The translations under genes and the position numbers were made by a program. DNA of 64,000 nucleotides from Albugo candida (taxonomy: Eukaryota > Oomycota > Peronosporomycetes > Albuginales > Albuginaceae). Below are positions 22,757-35,110 of the stretch, one piece after another (positions within the stretch are counted from its first letter, which is position 1; each line of letters opens with the position of its first letter). The DNA lies in contig CAJNAR010000153.1 in assembly GCA_905220665.1 (NCBI GenBank), positions 1 through 64,000 on the forward strand, given 5' to 3'. The notes below the pieces were generated by a model. That model made no database searches. It saw only the letters and a list, made by a program, of their open reading frames with translations, and was not told the origin of the DNA.

Positions 22757-22864
22757 AATGAGCCTGTGTATAAAGTATACAAGTGACCTAATTGGCTGGC
22801 ATACTTAGCAACAATTCAATTTTCTGAGCTGTGATTGGTCAAATCAATTGTCTGTGGCCGTAGT
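22757..22864 (-). repeat. MULE 2 right terminal inverted repeat
   Basis: Inverted copy of 20064-20175, ending CTGTGGCCGTAGTA. No clear 9-bp target-site duplication is visible (ACATTAATA left, GTTTTTTTA right), so the flanks have diverged or the ends were rearranged. Confidence 0.88.
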
Positions 22865-22869
22865 AGTTT

Positions 22870-25800
22870 TTTTAGCAGAGGTTTTAATCGAAAAGTGTGT
22901 TATATTAACTTAGGTCCTAAGTTCGCCTAATCGGCTATTCTTAGCCTCTCACCTTTTTTTTAGGATATCCTCAGATAATCCATCCGACTTAAGGTGTACC
23001 ATCTAAATTCACATCATCATCGCCAACACTTCCCCTGGACGAATAATTCCTGATGTTAGATTTAGCCAATAGTGTCTCGAGTCTCTTCGTCGATATCGGT
23101 TGGTCAGAAATCGGCAAGTTGACGTTTGGTGTCGATGTACTGAAGCTCGACCTTTTTCGCCTTGATTTGTTCTCGAACGAAATGATCTTTGATATCAATA
23201 TGCTTTGCTCGACTTTGGTATCCAACGTTCTTGGCCATCGCAATCGCGCTCTGATTGTCTTCATGAATCACAATAGGATAGTCCACATCGATCATCATTT
23301 CCGATAGTAAAGCTTTGGTCCATGCCACTTCTTGAACGCATAATGACAGTGCAACATATTCGGCTTCTGCAATACTCAAGGCGACGCTTTGTTGTAGTTT
23401 ACTTTGAAGATGACTGGAGACTTGCTGATCATCACTAATATGCCGGACGTTGATCTCCGATTCTCTATATTGCTTGCCCAGTCCGCATCACTGCAAACAA
23501 AAACTTCAATTTCTTCCAACTGACTTGCATAGCAGATTCCTTTCGATATAGTCGATTTCAGATAACGCAATACGCGGATGGCCGCATTTCAATGTTCTCC
23601 ACTTGGTTTCTCCAAGTGTCGGCTCAGTTGACACACTGAGTAGGCAATATCTGGTCTCGTCCCGTTCGCAACGTACAGAAGAGATCCGACGAGCGACCTA
23701 TATAGTCATTTTTCCATTTTAGAATCTGTCGCTTCTTACTTGACTAAGAATTTTCGTTCAATATTTGGATTCTTTACTGACTTCGCATCAGCTTGCTGAA
23801 ATCGATCTATCATCCCTTAAATAAATGCTCCTTGACTGATCTTCATCTGACATGTGCCTTGTATGTAATCCACTTCTATCCCAAATATGAAGCGAACATT
23901 GCCTAACATCTTCAATTTGAAATGCTTCGATATTTCACTTGCCACTTCATTGATCGTATCAATCGATTTGGCACTGATCAGCATGTCATCGACGTACAAC
24001 GTGACATATATTTGCGAATTGATATCTTCACGAATGAAGATACACGAGTCGGTTGCACTCTGTTTGAACCGCATGTTGACGAAAATACATGTAATGGTCT
24101 TGAACCATGTTGCAGTAGCTTGTTTGAGTCCATAGAAACTTCGATTAGGCTTAAATATTTGGTTTGTATTGGCTCCCACTCCTTCAGGTGGGTATACAGA
24201 GACTTCTTCTTTGAGGTGAGCATTTAGAAACGCTGTGTCGACGTCAAACTGGTGAATTGAGTAACCTTTATGACAACTAATTGCCAAGAAGATACGTATA
24301 GAGTTCAAACTGGCCACCGGAGAGTATGTTTCCAGGTAGTCTACGCCATAAATTTGTCTATATCCCAGTGCTACTAATCTAGCTTTGTATCGCTCAACAT
24401 CCCCGCTTTCGTTACGCTCAATCGTGAATACCCATTTGGTTCCGATTGCTTTCTGGTTTCCTGTATTTGTCATTACTGTCCAGGTATTTTTCTTTGACAG
24501 TGCTTTTAGTTCAGATGTAATTGCTGCCTTCCAGAATTTTGCTTCGGGTGACTTTAATGCTTCTTGAAATGATGATGGAATCTCTAATGCTGAATTCCCA
24601 TGTTCACTTTCCATTCTATATCGCTTGGGTGATCGTCGGATAATGTCATCGCTGTTTGCCGGAATTATTGAATTAGAGCCAACAGGAACCAATGCTTGTG
24701 AATCTTGATTTGCCGATATCTTCCTGGGGATATTGTGTCCACCTTGAGCACTCGCGAACACTGGGGAACTATCGGCAGTATCCAATCTCCCCCTGGGCAT
24801 AATGTCTTGAGACGGTTCCATGTTGCTCACAATTGATTCCATTTGAACATCGCCACTTGTGGTATCAAATCGCGTGAATAATAATTGACCGGGTACTGTT
24901 CATTCATGTCTACATCCATTGGTGTGCATTGTTGAGTCGGGATGACTGGTACCAATGTTTTGCCTTCTTCATCGTCCCTCACCGATTCATGTGGAATGTA
25001 ATGGTCAGTAGCATCTCCATTGATGACTCGAACGTATTTTCTGGGAGGGTGCTCTTGAAAATGTGACGACCTAGTATACTCAATTCTTTTTAGTTCCAAG
25101 TTCCACACTCGAAGTCCTTTGGTTTGATTGGAGTACCCAGGATACATGCACCGAAATACCTTTGTGTCCAATTTCTTGCGCTTCGAAGTATCGATATGCG
25201 CAAGGTCATGTGCACCAAATACTCGTAAATACTCCAAGTTTGGTTTTGTTTTGAAGCATATCTCATATGGTGTCTTGTTCGGATGAGCTGCACGCGGTAC
25301 GCTATTTGTAATACATACTGCGATGTTTACCGCCTCTGTCCACCACTTCTTCTCAACTTGAATGAAGTTGATCAATGATCTTGCGCGCTGCATAATTTTC
25401 TGATTCATTCGTTCGGCTAATCCATTCTGCTGTGGTAAATACGGGACTGTGGTTTGATGTATAATACCTGAACTTTGACACATCTTCAAAAACCGGCGAT
25501 TCATATACTCTCCTCCATTATCAGTCCGAATGCATTTGATTTTCGCATCCACCTGGTTTTCCATCATAGCCTCATACTTTTTGAATTGATCGACGATTTC
25601 AGATTTATGCGTAACGAAATATATCACCACATTTCCAGAAAAGTCGTCAATAAATGTCACTAGGAATCTTGCTCCACCTTGTGACTTTGTCTCCATTGGT
25701 CCCACCACGTCGATATCTATAATTTCCAAATGGATGCTGTTTTCACTTGACCATAATTCGATTTCGGAAATGGTTTAACGGACAATTTTCCGCTCAAACA

Positions 25801-27071
25801 TCCATCACAAATATCTTCTTCATCATTGTCGATACTTGAAGGCCGTGTCGTCTTGAACCCATCTACACATTGGTCCAAAAGCTTCATTTTTTAATCGGCA
25901 AATGTCCCAGTCGGGCATGCCAAGTGCTTATCTTTGCTGGACCCAAATATTGCTTTTTCTTCGACAGCATGCACTTCTTCACGTGTGACACTTTCCATTA
26001 CATAAACTTTCCCTTTTCGAGCCACTTCGGTCACAATTTCTTGATTGTTTCTGATTGTACATGATCCGTTTTCAAATGAAACGTTGAGGCCTCTTTCGAC
26101 CAATACCGATGCCGACAATAACCGACGGTCCAACTCGGGCACGAAAAGGACATTATCGATCCGAATTGGCTTCTTGTTCTTCAAAACGACTCGGATAGTA
26201 CCAATGCCACCTTCCACAACTTACTTGCCATTAGCAATCATGATAGGGATACATTACTCCAATGGTCGAATATCATTGAATTCTTCTTCATAAGGGCACA
26301 TATGGCTGCTTGCACCGTGTGCAGTAGCCATCCTCCCTCCATACTATCACATACTGTGAACGCTTGCTCCTTCCTTTCTTCTTTCACTTTTTGATTCTTT
26401 CAACAATCTTCCTTTTTATGACCGAATCGATTGCATGCAAAGCATTTTCCCTCGAACTTCCTTCCTTTTCTCTCAACACGAGATTTTCGGCTCTTTGTAA
26501 TTGCCTTTAGAGCAACTTCACTCGTTTCTTTTCGTATCATACTTTCAAACTCTCGACGAAGCACTTCCTTGGCCTGGAACAGATTTATCCCTTGCAAGTT
26601 CTCGATGCTTTTGGTTATCTGATCGTATTCCTCGGACAAACTTCCGAGCAGGATCACCAACTGTTTCTCTTGGCTGACTTCATCGCCAATCGCCTGCATC
26701 GACATGCACATCCCATCAAACTTGAGAAAGTGGTCCATCATGTTTCCACCCTTCTGCATCTTGAACTCCTGCAACTGTCGTTGCCTCTGTACTCGTTTAT
26801 GAATACTTTGACGGAGAAATAGGTCTTTAAAATCTCCCAACCTTGTGCAGTTGACTGCGCCGTCCTGAATAACGATTAAAAACTTGGACTGGATGGTCGT
26901 GCACACAATTGCGAAGGGTTTTTCCATATTGCGGAGCTCCCCTCCTCCGAGCCTTCGTCGCGTCAGTATGCTCCAAGAGTCCTTTCTTTGCGAGCCTCAT
27001 GCGAGCATTGAACTCCCATATAAAGTAGTTGTCCTCACACAAGATGCAGTTGATGTCCGTTGTTGGGCTCA
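22870..27071 (-). mobile_element. Ty1/Copia retrotransposon, decayed, 5' end missing
   Basis: Reading leftward, the Copia order is complete. Gag (27042-26400) has NYFIWEFNARM at the start and a CCHC knuckle (CFACNRFGHKKEDC). A protease region follows (about 26330-25891), where the usual DSGASSHM reads AHGASSHM. The integrase core (25729-24827) has IRTDNGGEY and PQQNGLAERMN. The reverse transcriptase (24842-23817) has QFDVDTAFLN and YVDDM. RNase H (about 23500-23090) has DADWA and EDNQSAI. The frames are broken by stops at about 26260, 25855-25730 and 23817-23590 and by shifts between domains. Purine-rich DNA near 22950-22970 may be the polypurine tract, followed by a short LTR remnant up to MULE 2. 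No 5' LTR is seen; LINE sequence abuts gag directly. Confidence 0.9.
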
Positions 27072-27372
27072 GTTGAAGGTGTCTATTTCACTAGAATTAG
27101 ACTAGCTGACTTCTCTAGTTGCCTAGGCTATCTTAAATAACATATATACATATAAAAAACGTTTCGTGAAATACCTGTGAGAGATGATAAAATGTCTTCT
27201 CGTTGATAATCTCGTATCGTAGTAGCCTCAGCACCCTTAATACGGGACTGTGTCCAGCTTGTAAATGCTGTAAAGTTGAAAAAGATGTAAAGTTGTAAAA
27301 ATGGTCCAAAAGTACCGTGGTTTGCAAATTGGTGTGCGCCACACTACGGTGAGCATAACCAGCCAACTAGGA

Positions 27373-30300
27373 CTAGGATCTGAGTTGCACTTGCATTTTG
27401 ACTTGTCTGTGCCGTACCCGCAGTAATGATCTTCGGCTTCTGAAAAATCCACCAAATGATCCTTGCGTTGCGAGTTGATCCAGCACCTTTGCAAGCCGAA
27501 TGCGTTCCTCTTGTTCGTAACACTGTCTTCGAAAGTACCGAACGTGCGCACTAAATGTGGTGTAGATCACGGAAAGTGCTGGAACTGTCGGAGTTGCTGA
27601 TCGCTGATCGAACAAACGACGATTCCGATCTGTCCAGACGAAGTGCAGTGTCACCGCTTGCAATGCAAGCCACAAATCCGATATAATTGCTGAATATTCT
27701 TTCCAATCCGACCGTAGTGTTGGTACGATTGCACATGCAATATGCGTCCAACGTGGTCGAGAGGAGAAAAACTGATCCCAACTAGGAAGTAACTCCCTCC
27801 ATAACTGTGCCGTGTGGTCGCACTCGAGAAAGAGATGTTGATCGGATTCCACTGCCCCACACGAAGGCTGCGTGCACAATATAATGTCGGGCTAAATATC
27901 CTTCAAGAACCAGAAACGAGATCGAACTGGCAACATCCGAAAGGCTAGATGAAACTGTAAATCCTCGAAAATTGGTAATACACGTTTTCGAAGATGCCGT
28001 GATGTAGCCATAAAAGTTCGAACTCGTTCTGAATCCAGTGCGTCCGATCTCTCCCGTGATGACCAATGTGTCGACATCGGATGACTCTTGGTTGGTTCGG
28101 GAGGTTTCCAGACGATTCGTGAGAGTTGTGAGCGTGGAATAGATGGAAAATAATGTTTCCGTTCCTTGCTTTTTACTCCCACATAAAATGATCTGCCACT
28201 TGTGGTTGGTATAATCCAAGTGATGAGACCAATCGTCGAGTGGATACGCTGGAGAATCTGAGTGACTTCATTGTAAAGTCGACTCAGCAACTTTTCTTCA
28301 GACATATCCGACGTGTTCAGCTCTTCGTCGTTGTAATAGTTGGCGACGAAATCTTCCTTCGTTGGCCATGTGTCGCTTTCACGAAAAAAGTCTTGCAAAC
28401 TTCGAACGTCGAAAAGTGTAGCAAACGTTTTTCGAAATGTTCGATGTGGTTCATCCACCATGCCAAGATTGTACCAAACGTTCTGCGTACTCGGATGACG
28501 AGTAGCAGCTTCGTAATGTAATTTTTGGTCGCAGTGAAACCACATCGGCTGCTCCATATAGTACTGACGGCGTTGCGAAACATTTAAATCTGATATTGAA
28601 ATGCTCCGATCCATCTGATGCCACATTTTAAATGCGTGTTTCCACCATGACGACAGCTCTCCCATTGAACCATTTTCCCATGTCGATTTGGTGCGATGGT
28701 GAATATATCCATCGGCTTGTGTGGTCCAAAGGAAGGTTGGATAAGTTGTAATAATTCCGTCGAAGCAGTTGTCCAATTCGCAGGAATAATTGTTGACGCA
28801 TCGGATGCGAACTGCTGAAGGAATTGAATACGTTGTAGCTTTAGTCGTCCCACCAAAAAAGGAACTTGTAGTCCACCATCTTGTCGGCGAAGATATAAAA
28901 ACTCTTTGCTGAGTAGGTGAACATGTTTTGAATCTTTTTTGTGTTTCCGACCGAGCACAAATCGATTTAACATCGATTGCCACTGTCGAAAGGTCACTGC
29001 TGGTATGTCTACGTGCATCGTGTAATGCCACAAACGTGATAAAATCATCGTCTGCGCAACCAGTAGTCGACCACGGACAGTTCGTGCTCGTCGAAACCAT
29101 ACACCAATCCCATCGTAAAAACGCTTGTCGAGAGTTGAAATAACCATCGAGTGAGTTGGTTTCTGGCCGAACGGAATACCCAAATACTTGACCGAATCCT
29201 CCGGACCCATTATGGTCAAATTGGGAATACGTGGACACGGCATGGTCCGATTCAACGAGAGCAAAGATGGTTTACTCAAGTTGAGTTTCGCACCCGATCC
29301 ATCGCAATAGACTTGGACGAGTTCGAGTTGCGTCAAAACACCATTTGGTGTCTCTGAAAGCAATGTCGAATCGTCCGCAAAAAATAATCCAGTTGCGACA
29401 GTCGTGCCATTAATCCAAATTCCATGTTCTTCATGTTGGCGAAGTAAATTTCCCAAAGGTTCGATCGTCATCAGAAAAAGTAATGCTGACAGAGAACCAC
29501 CTTGTTTCAATCCACGTTGTGGTGTAATGGAAGGTGTGATATTTCCATTAATCATCAACTGCGCCTTTGTGTTATTGTACAAAAGACGAACCCAGTCGAT
29601 GAAACTTTTTCCAACGCCCATTTTTCCAAAACGCGAAACATGTACGTCCAATTGACTCGATCATAAGCTTTCTCAAAGTCGAGAAAAGTCGCATAAGCTT
29701 CCTCCCCACGATGAGTGATTAAGTCTTGGATGTCGGTGAGATGTCGAATATGGTGATGCAGTGACCGTCCTCGCACAAATGCTTTTTGATCTTGATGGAT
29801 CAATTTCGGCAAAAAACGTTGCAATCGATACGCCAACACTTTTGAAAGCACTTTTACATCGACGCAAAGAAGTGTGATCGGTCGATAGTTGCCAGGATCA
29901 CCTCGTGATCCTTTTCTGTATAAAAGTTTGATTGCTGAGTGACGTTGTGATCGAAGTAAAATTCCTCTTTCCAGCTGATATTCTAACACGATCTTCAGAC
30001 ACTCGCCAAACGTTTCCGGATCAAGCTGATAAAATGCAGCTGGTAGTCCATCCATACCTGGAGAAGAACTACTCCGCATGTGCTTGATCGCTTCCGCCAT
30101 CTCGGTCGTACTTAACCGAGTGGAGACACGGTCTTGCTCTGCTGAGGCAAGTGAAACTTGAATCGAATCGAGTAACTTTTTTTGCTTTCTGTCACTTGGA
30201 ACATTTGAGTCGGTCTCAGAGCTATAAACAGAGCCCATGACACCACCCCAATGATCTTTGAATTCGTCAATAATCTCCCTCGGGTTCGATGTCACGGTAC

Positions 30301-31553
30301 CACATTTTTTTGTAACATTTTCGATCGGCACGCGACGACAAGAACTATCCGGAGGGCGAAAAAAATGCTTTGAAGAGTTCTCCATATGCTTCACGTGATG
30401 GTCGAAGCTTTCATCTTGGTTGTATTTCGCGTTGTTTTCGACTGAAATTTTAAATTGTTGGAGACTCGATTCGTAAAAATACCGTGACTCATTGGTGTCT
30501 TGGATGCGATATCGAGCTGCTGCGACTTCCAAAACACGCTGGCTAGACTCAACATCACGTCGGCTATCTTGTGCAACCTTTTTTTCGATTCCTTGAAGCT
30601 GTTTCTTGATTTTCGTCTTCCAACTTTCCCACATTTTACCGGGATTCGAAGTTGTCCGTAACTGGTTGAGCACCAAAATCGCTTCCAATTTGATTGCTTG
30701 GACAACTTTAGGATATTCAAATAGTCGTAATGAGCATTTCCAATATCCTCGACCGGGTGATTGAGTTGGATTTGCAAGAGTTACTTTTTGTGCCAGATGA
30801 TCTCCCGCATGTCTTGGACGAAAATACTCAGAAGATTTTGTATACCATATTGAATAGCTCTTCCGACATGCAGATATAATCAAGTCAATTCTTGCGCGGT
30901 AATGGTCCTGTAAAATCTGTTTCAGTCGGATGTTAGATTCGCCAAGCGTCTACCACACCCAGCTGTGAAAGCCATTCCAAACACGCTAATCGACTTGGTT
31001 CGTGTCGAATTGTTCCACTCGAAGCATCGATAGCTGGATCGAGTGGTGTGTTGAAATCACCAAATACTATATGTGTTGCGGTCGATTCGAAAGTGTTGGA
31101 AAGCAATAACTCATAAAAAACCACTCGTTCCTCGGCCTTGACCGGTGCATATACATTGTGAATATACACCGGTGCATCGTGAATGAGAAGACGCAGAACC
31201 AAATAGCGATTTAGAATACTTCGATCGGTGAGTTCTTTAGCTGTTGAGTAACCGGGAAAGTCCGAACGAAGGATTGTCATGACGCCGCCACTGCGGTTTT
31301 GAGTCGGATGGAGAAAAGCACTGTTGTGATCATTGACAAACATTTTGTGCTGCATTTTTGAGGATAATAAAAATTGAAATGATTCCAGTTGGTTGTGATC
31401 GTGAAACTTGGTTTCTTGAACACAACAAATGGAGTGTTGTGATAAGATGTGGTCGATAAAAAGATGACCATTTTTATGAATTCCATTAACATTCACCGTG
31501 AGTGCTGAGACATTGTTCCACGTCGAAATAATCGAGGAGCCCTTAGCATTCAC
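27373..31553 (-). pseudogene. LINE ORF2: endonuclease-reverse transcriptase, broken
   Basis: The N-terminal exonuclease-endonuclease-phosphatase fold (31553-30933) shows VQETKF and the FGDFNTP catalytic motif; a TAG follows DAWRI. A long frame (30883-29555) holds the RT fingers (SPGMDGLPAAFY, NYRPITLLCVD, TFLDFEKAYDRVNW). The palm with the FADD catalytic motif (GLFFADDSTLL) is in another frame (29651-28584). A third frame (about 28600-27892) ends at a TAG where the short copy at 9.2 kb has CAG. The zinc motif region C-terminal part is 27879-27373. At least two frameshifts and three stops are visible, so no full-length protein can be made. Confidence 0.9.
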
Positions 31554-33828
31554 GCTGAAGTGGACCAGTAATCAACCTCATTTCACCATCTTGTTGTGAG
31601 AGGTGAAGTGTTGTGTGTTCCTCTGGAAAAAAGCTGAGATTGACGGAAAGCTCAGCGATGTCACCATGGAGAAGTCCACGCCATCTACCTCCAAACCATT
31701 GAGACCAACACTTTATGCCAACGTCGGAGCGGAAGAAGGATATGATCACATTGGTTGGAAGTAAACGACAATGATGACCCGGAATCCAGATCACTGGTCC
31801 ATCGGTGAGACATTGGATCCAGTGATCGTTTGTGTAGAATGTCGGAGCAGTACACATGAATAAAAGTTCCAACAACGCGAGAGCTTTCGTTGCTCGAGTC
31901 AAACCGATAACGATGTCCGGCACTGACGTCCACCACGACATTACTTTCTCGAACAAAACAGATCGCTTCGAGGGAACTTTTCCACCAACGTGGCGACTCC
32001 ATCGCGTCGCAAACGTAACATCTTCGCCGAGATTGTGAGTTGCAAAAACGCGATTTATCATAAGTAAATGAGCCACTTCATCCAAAGCTTTATCATTCGA
32101 CTCCATACACGCAAGTAGCACACCATTCATCGTGATCGGATGATCAAGTGCCGCTCGGACGATTTTGTCCGGATTTGTGCAGAACTGGATTAGCTTTCGC
32201 ACATGAGGGATGCAAGCATCTGCTTGAACCAGCTTGTCCGGTCGGAGCGAGTGAAGGGAATTTTTGGAATCGATTTCCATTAGCTCTCCTATTTCACCAA
32301 CTCGGGTTGGTCGCTCCGATTTCTCGATCGTTGTATGACGTTTTTGATAAAAGTGTGCCGCCTCTTTCGAGGTGGCCACCTCTTGTGGCATCCGTGCTTT
32401 CACGGGGATGATTTGAACGCGATTTCCATTCTCCGGATTGGCAACCGCTTTTACTTCTTCGATCTCCACTTCCATAGTTGCGAGCACTGAAAAATAATTA
32501 CTCGTCGCTAGTTTCGGAAGCGCAAGAGGTGGTGCTTTGGAGACCATTTGTTCGAACGGCTCCACCCGGTTACGTTTTCCACTCGTCCATGCCAACTTCA
32601 TGGATACATCCCCATCCCGCTCTACCCGTGGTTGTGAGTATGACTGACTGGTCAGTTGGAGGATGGGAGGAGACGGCTGCAATAAGGCTGATGCTCCTGG
32701 TGGTGTGATAGTGGGGGAGTATTGAGCTCCAACGAGATTTGATCGGAGAGCTTCCGTTCAGGTTTCCTCGCCCCAATTCTTGACTGAACTGGATTCACCA
32801 CCTTTTGTGGTGCCACCACGAGTGCCGCTGGTTCGGTTGTATGTTTCTGGTTCTTTTTTTGTTTTTGTGTGTTGTGAATCTGAGTTGCAGATTGATTTTG
32901 GCGTTGTTTTGCTTGCTTTGGTGTTGCCGTGCTCCCGGGGTTGATGTAGCACCCAAATCCAAGCAATAAGGACCACGTTAACCAAAACGTGGTCGTTCAG
33001 TTGGAATAGGAGCATTCTTTTCCCATACTGGGTAGAGCTGTTTGTCTTAAGCGATTTGTTCAATCACTTAACCAACTCGAACCAGTTGTTGGGGGCACGT
33101 CAAACTACCGAAGTAAACTCGCCAAGTCGACATCACACTTCCTTGGTGGGAATCGTCTCGCGAAAGGTGTCATGCACCACTTGACATCCAGTTGGTGAAG
33201 AGCACCGAGAATGTTGTTCCGTTCTTCTCCACGCCTACGCCGAAACATCGAGGTAGTACTTTGTTTCAAGAGTATCAAACTCCCGAAAAAAGTACTTCTC
33301 CCCAAGGATAGTCACCGGCTGACACTCCAACTGTTGGCAGGCATCCGCTGTGGTGACCATCACCCTGATGTTTCCCCCAGGCATTTTGGATACTTGAGCG
33401 ATTGACCGGCTCTCCAGTAGGCTTTCAAAAACCGGATTACCGTGGTCTCGCATCAGGGATGTTAGGATTTTCCCATTTGGAGTACGGGTCAAGGACTGGC
33501 CCGTCTCCAAGACCATCGGGAAGGTTGCTTTCCGGATTTGGAAAGGTCTTGCTGCTTCCAATTTAGCAGACAGAACCGACCAATCCGGGTGCTCCCCATC
33601 AGCATATAGCTGCAGGATAGCCTCGATATCCGAGGCTTTCGGCTTTGCGAGCTCTACGCGAAATGTCGCTCGAGCTCTAGCCTGGTCCTTACGCAAGGAC
33701 TCCTGTGACTTGATCAGGTCAGCCAAAGTGGGCTCGTAAATGACCAACTCTACGTCTTGCATAGGTAAAACTCGCTTGGTGTCTGTCCTTGAATGATGCT
33801 CGACAAGGTTCTTCAGCAGTGGGATCAA
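31543..33828 (-). pseudogene. LINE ORF1-like region, broken
   Basis: This region is open in pieces: 33828-33235, an interrupted middle (33305-32652) rich in Gln/Lys/Arg, and 32682-31543 (379 codons). The last overlaps the start of ORF2 by about 11 bases. No CCHC knuckle or known ORF1 fold was recognised; identity rests on its position 5' of ORF2. The first frame has no ATG near its start and stays open upstream only to a TGA near 33878, suggesting the true 5' end was lost. Confidence 0.65.
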
Positions 33829-33880
33829 TAAATGTCCACCTGATCCCGCATCTCCACGGTTAACTCGTCAGAGTACACAG

Positions 33881-34262
33881 CGCCTTTTCCCTGGTTGTCG
33901 GTTCCAGCAAGTAAGCAGAAAGCGTAATAAGGGAAGAACGACGTGAGTAGAGCGAGTTTATCAGAACTTGCGCCAGATCCTAAGCTGATAAGATCGCGTC
34001 TCGCGTGCATATACACTTGAAAATGGAGCTGTAGCATTCTACGCGATCGAATGACATCACATCGCGGGGACTGGTCAGCACGGAATTCGACTTCCAGTAA
34101 TTTTCTTCCGTTACAATACAAAATACTGTAACCCGAGCTAAGACGACGATCACCTGAGATGACGATGAAGTCTTGACCGGCAATATCTAATTCTGTTTTA
34201 CGGCTAGAGGAGTATGGCTCCAACGATGAGCGCGGAGGAGTGTCGATGCTTGATGCAGCGTG
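33881..34262 (-). pseudogene. Proteasome subunit beta type-1 (beta6), truncated fragment
   Basis: The minus strand reads SSLEPYSSS, then LDIAGQDFIVISGDRRLSSG, then YMHARR, and then FFPYYAF...GTDNQGKGAVYS. This is the order of a 20S proteasome beta-1/PSMB1 subunit (core particle ring). The middle is poorly conserved. Similarity ends abruptly after GKGAVYS at about 33881, where LINE sequence begins, so the C-terminal half, including most of the second sheet, is missing. It was not found on the far side of the LINE. The frame stays open upstream to about 34460 but has no ATG. It is a gene fragment left at the LINE boundary; a functional copy must exist elsewhere. Confidence 0.7.
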
Positions 34263-34854
34263 CTTGGAATCACTTAATGTGTGATGTAAAGATGTAACTC
34301 TCTCCGTTGTGTGAGCTGATACTGATTTTATGGTTTTGCGGTGATCCCTACTTATAACTACCCAAGGTACCGGTGCCCCTCGGTCGACTTTGTCTTGCTC
34401 TGGCTGACTTGGAACATATGAAATGCAAAGATGATACTCAGTAAAGCATCTTTGTGGTCTCTAGTGGCTTGATAATATGGCATATACTCGCAAACTAATT
34501 CTTATGAAACAGTTGACCGATTAATCACTGGATACGCAAATCATTAAAAGTCGAAAGATAGAGACGAGTCGTGATTCATGGTTATAGGATATGGTTTATT
34601 TCAACGTGCGGGGAAAATATTCCGAACATGTCTGTGCATTGGTTTTGAAGCTGTGAGGAAAGGGACATGAATGGATGATGCAAACACATTTATGACGCAA
34701 AACGCGTAGCAAGCTGCAGGAGTATCTATGCGCACGATCTGAGTATATTATCTGGAAGGAAGTCATTCTGGCTGCGAGCTATGGCACTCGGATATACCAT
34801 ACAGAAGCGGCAAGAATCCGATGCAAACATCTAGTCCTGATAAAGTGGAGATAG
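34263..34854. other. No recognisable gene
   Basis: Apart from the open upstream continuation of the proteasome frame (to about 34460), nothing coding or repetitive was recognised between the proteasome fragment and the PRP6 fragment. Confidence 0.4.
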
Positions 34855-35110
34855 CAGCCATCGGGTATCGACTTGATCTAGTAGTACATTGCTCTCTGAA
34901 CGCAGAAGTCATGTGGTTCGTGTCAGTGACAGATGGTTATGTTGAAAAAGCGCGATTGATTTTTAGACAAGCATTCAGTGCCAATCCATGTAGCGAACCG
35001 ATCTATTCCTTGTAAGTAAAACTTGATTGGGAAAATGACGAGATTGAGTTAGCTGAACCGCTTCTTGCTAAAGCCAGAGTACACGCACCTTAAACGCAAG
35101 TTGACATGAG
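34855..35110 (+). pseudogene. PRP6-like (U5 snRNP, HAT/TPR) gene fragment
   Basis: The plus strand reads LNAEVMWF, KARLIFRQAFSANP, a TAA where an IWLAA-like helix is expected, then VKLDWENDEIELAEPL and LLAKARVHAP. This is the helix-turn-helix order of the HAT repeats of the U5 snRNP splicing factor PRP6 (AEVLW... AFxANPNSExIWLAAVKLExEN... LLAKAR in the family). One stop interrupts the stretch and another follows ARVHAP, and no upstream or downstream repeats were found within 1 kb. It is a small exonic shard of a housekeeping gene, without promoter or ends. Confidence 0.7.

Larger units (their letters stand above)
27072..33880 (-). mobile_element. Nearly full-length LINE (non-LTR) retrotransposon
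   Basis: The element spans about 6.8 kb: ORF1-like frames (33828-31543), then ORF2 with an endonuclease, a reverse transcriptase, a zf-RVT zinc region and a 3' UTR. Its 3' boundary (ending ACACCTTCAACT) is set by comparison with the truncated copy at 9210-10069. The 5' boundary near 33880 is inferred from where proteasome-like sequence stops. No RNase H or LTR is seen. The endonuclease-RT-zinc order suits the L1/Tad-type lineages found in oomycetes and fungi. Multiple stops and frameshifts make it non-autonomous. Confidence 0.92.

Noticed and set aside
27892..29238. A 448-codon continuous minus-strand frame as a separate gene
   Set aside because: Its first part is an out-of-frame reading of the LINE reverse transcriptase; only the last part (about 28600-27892) is the real LINE frame.
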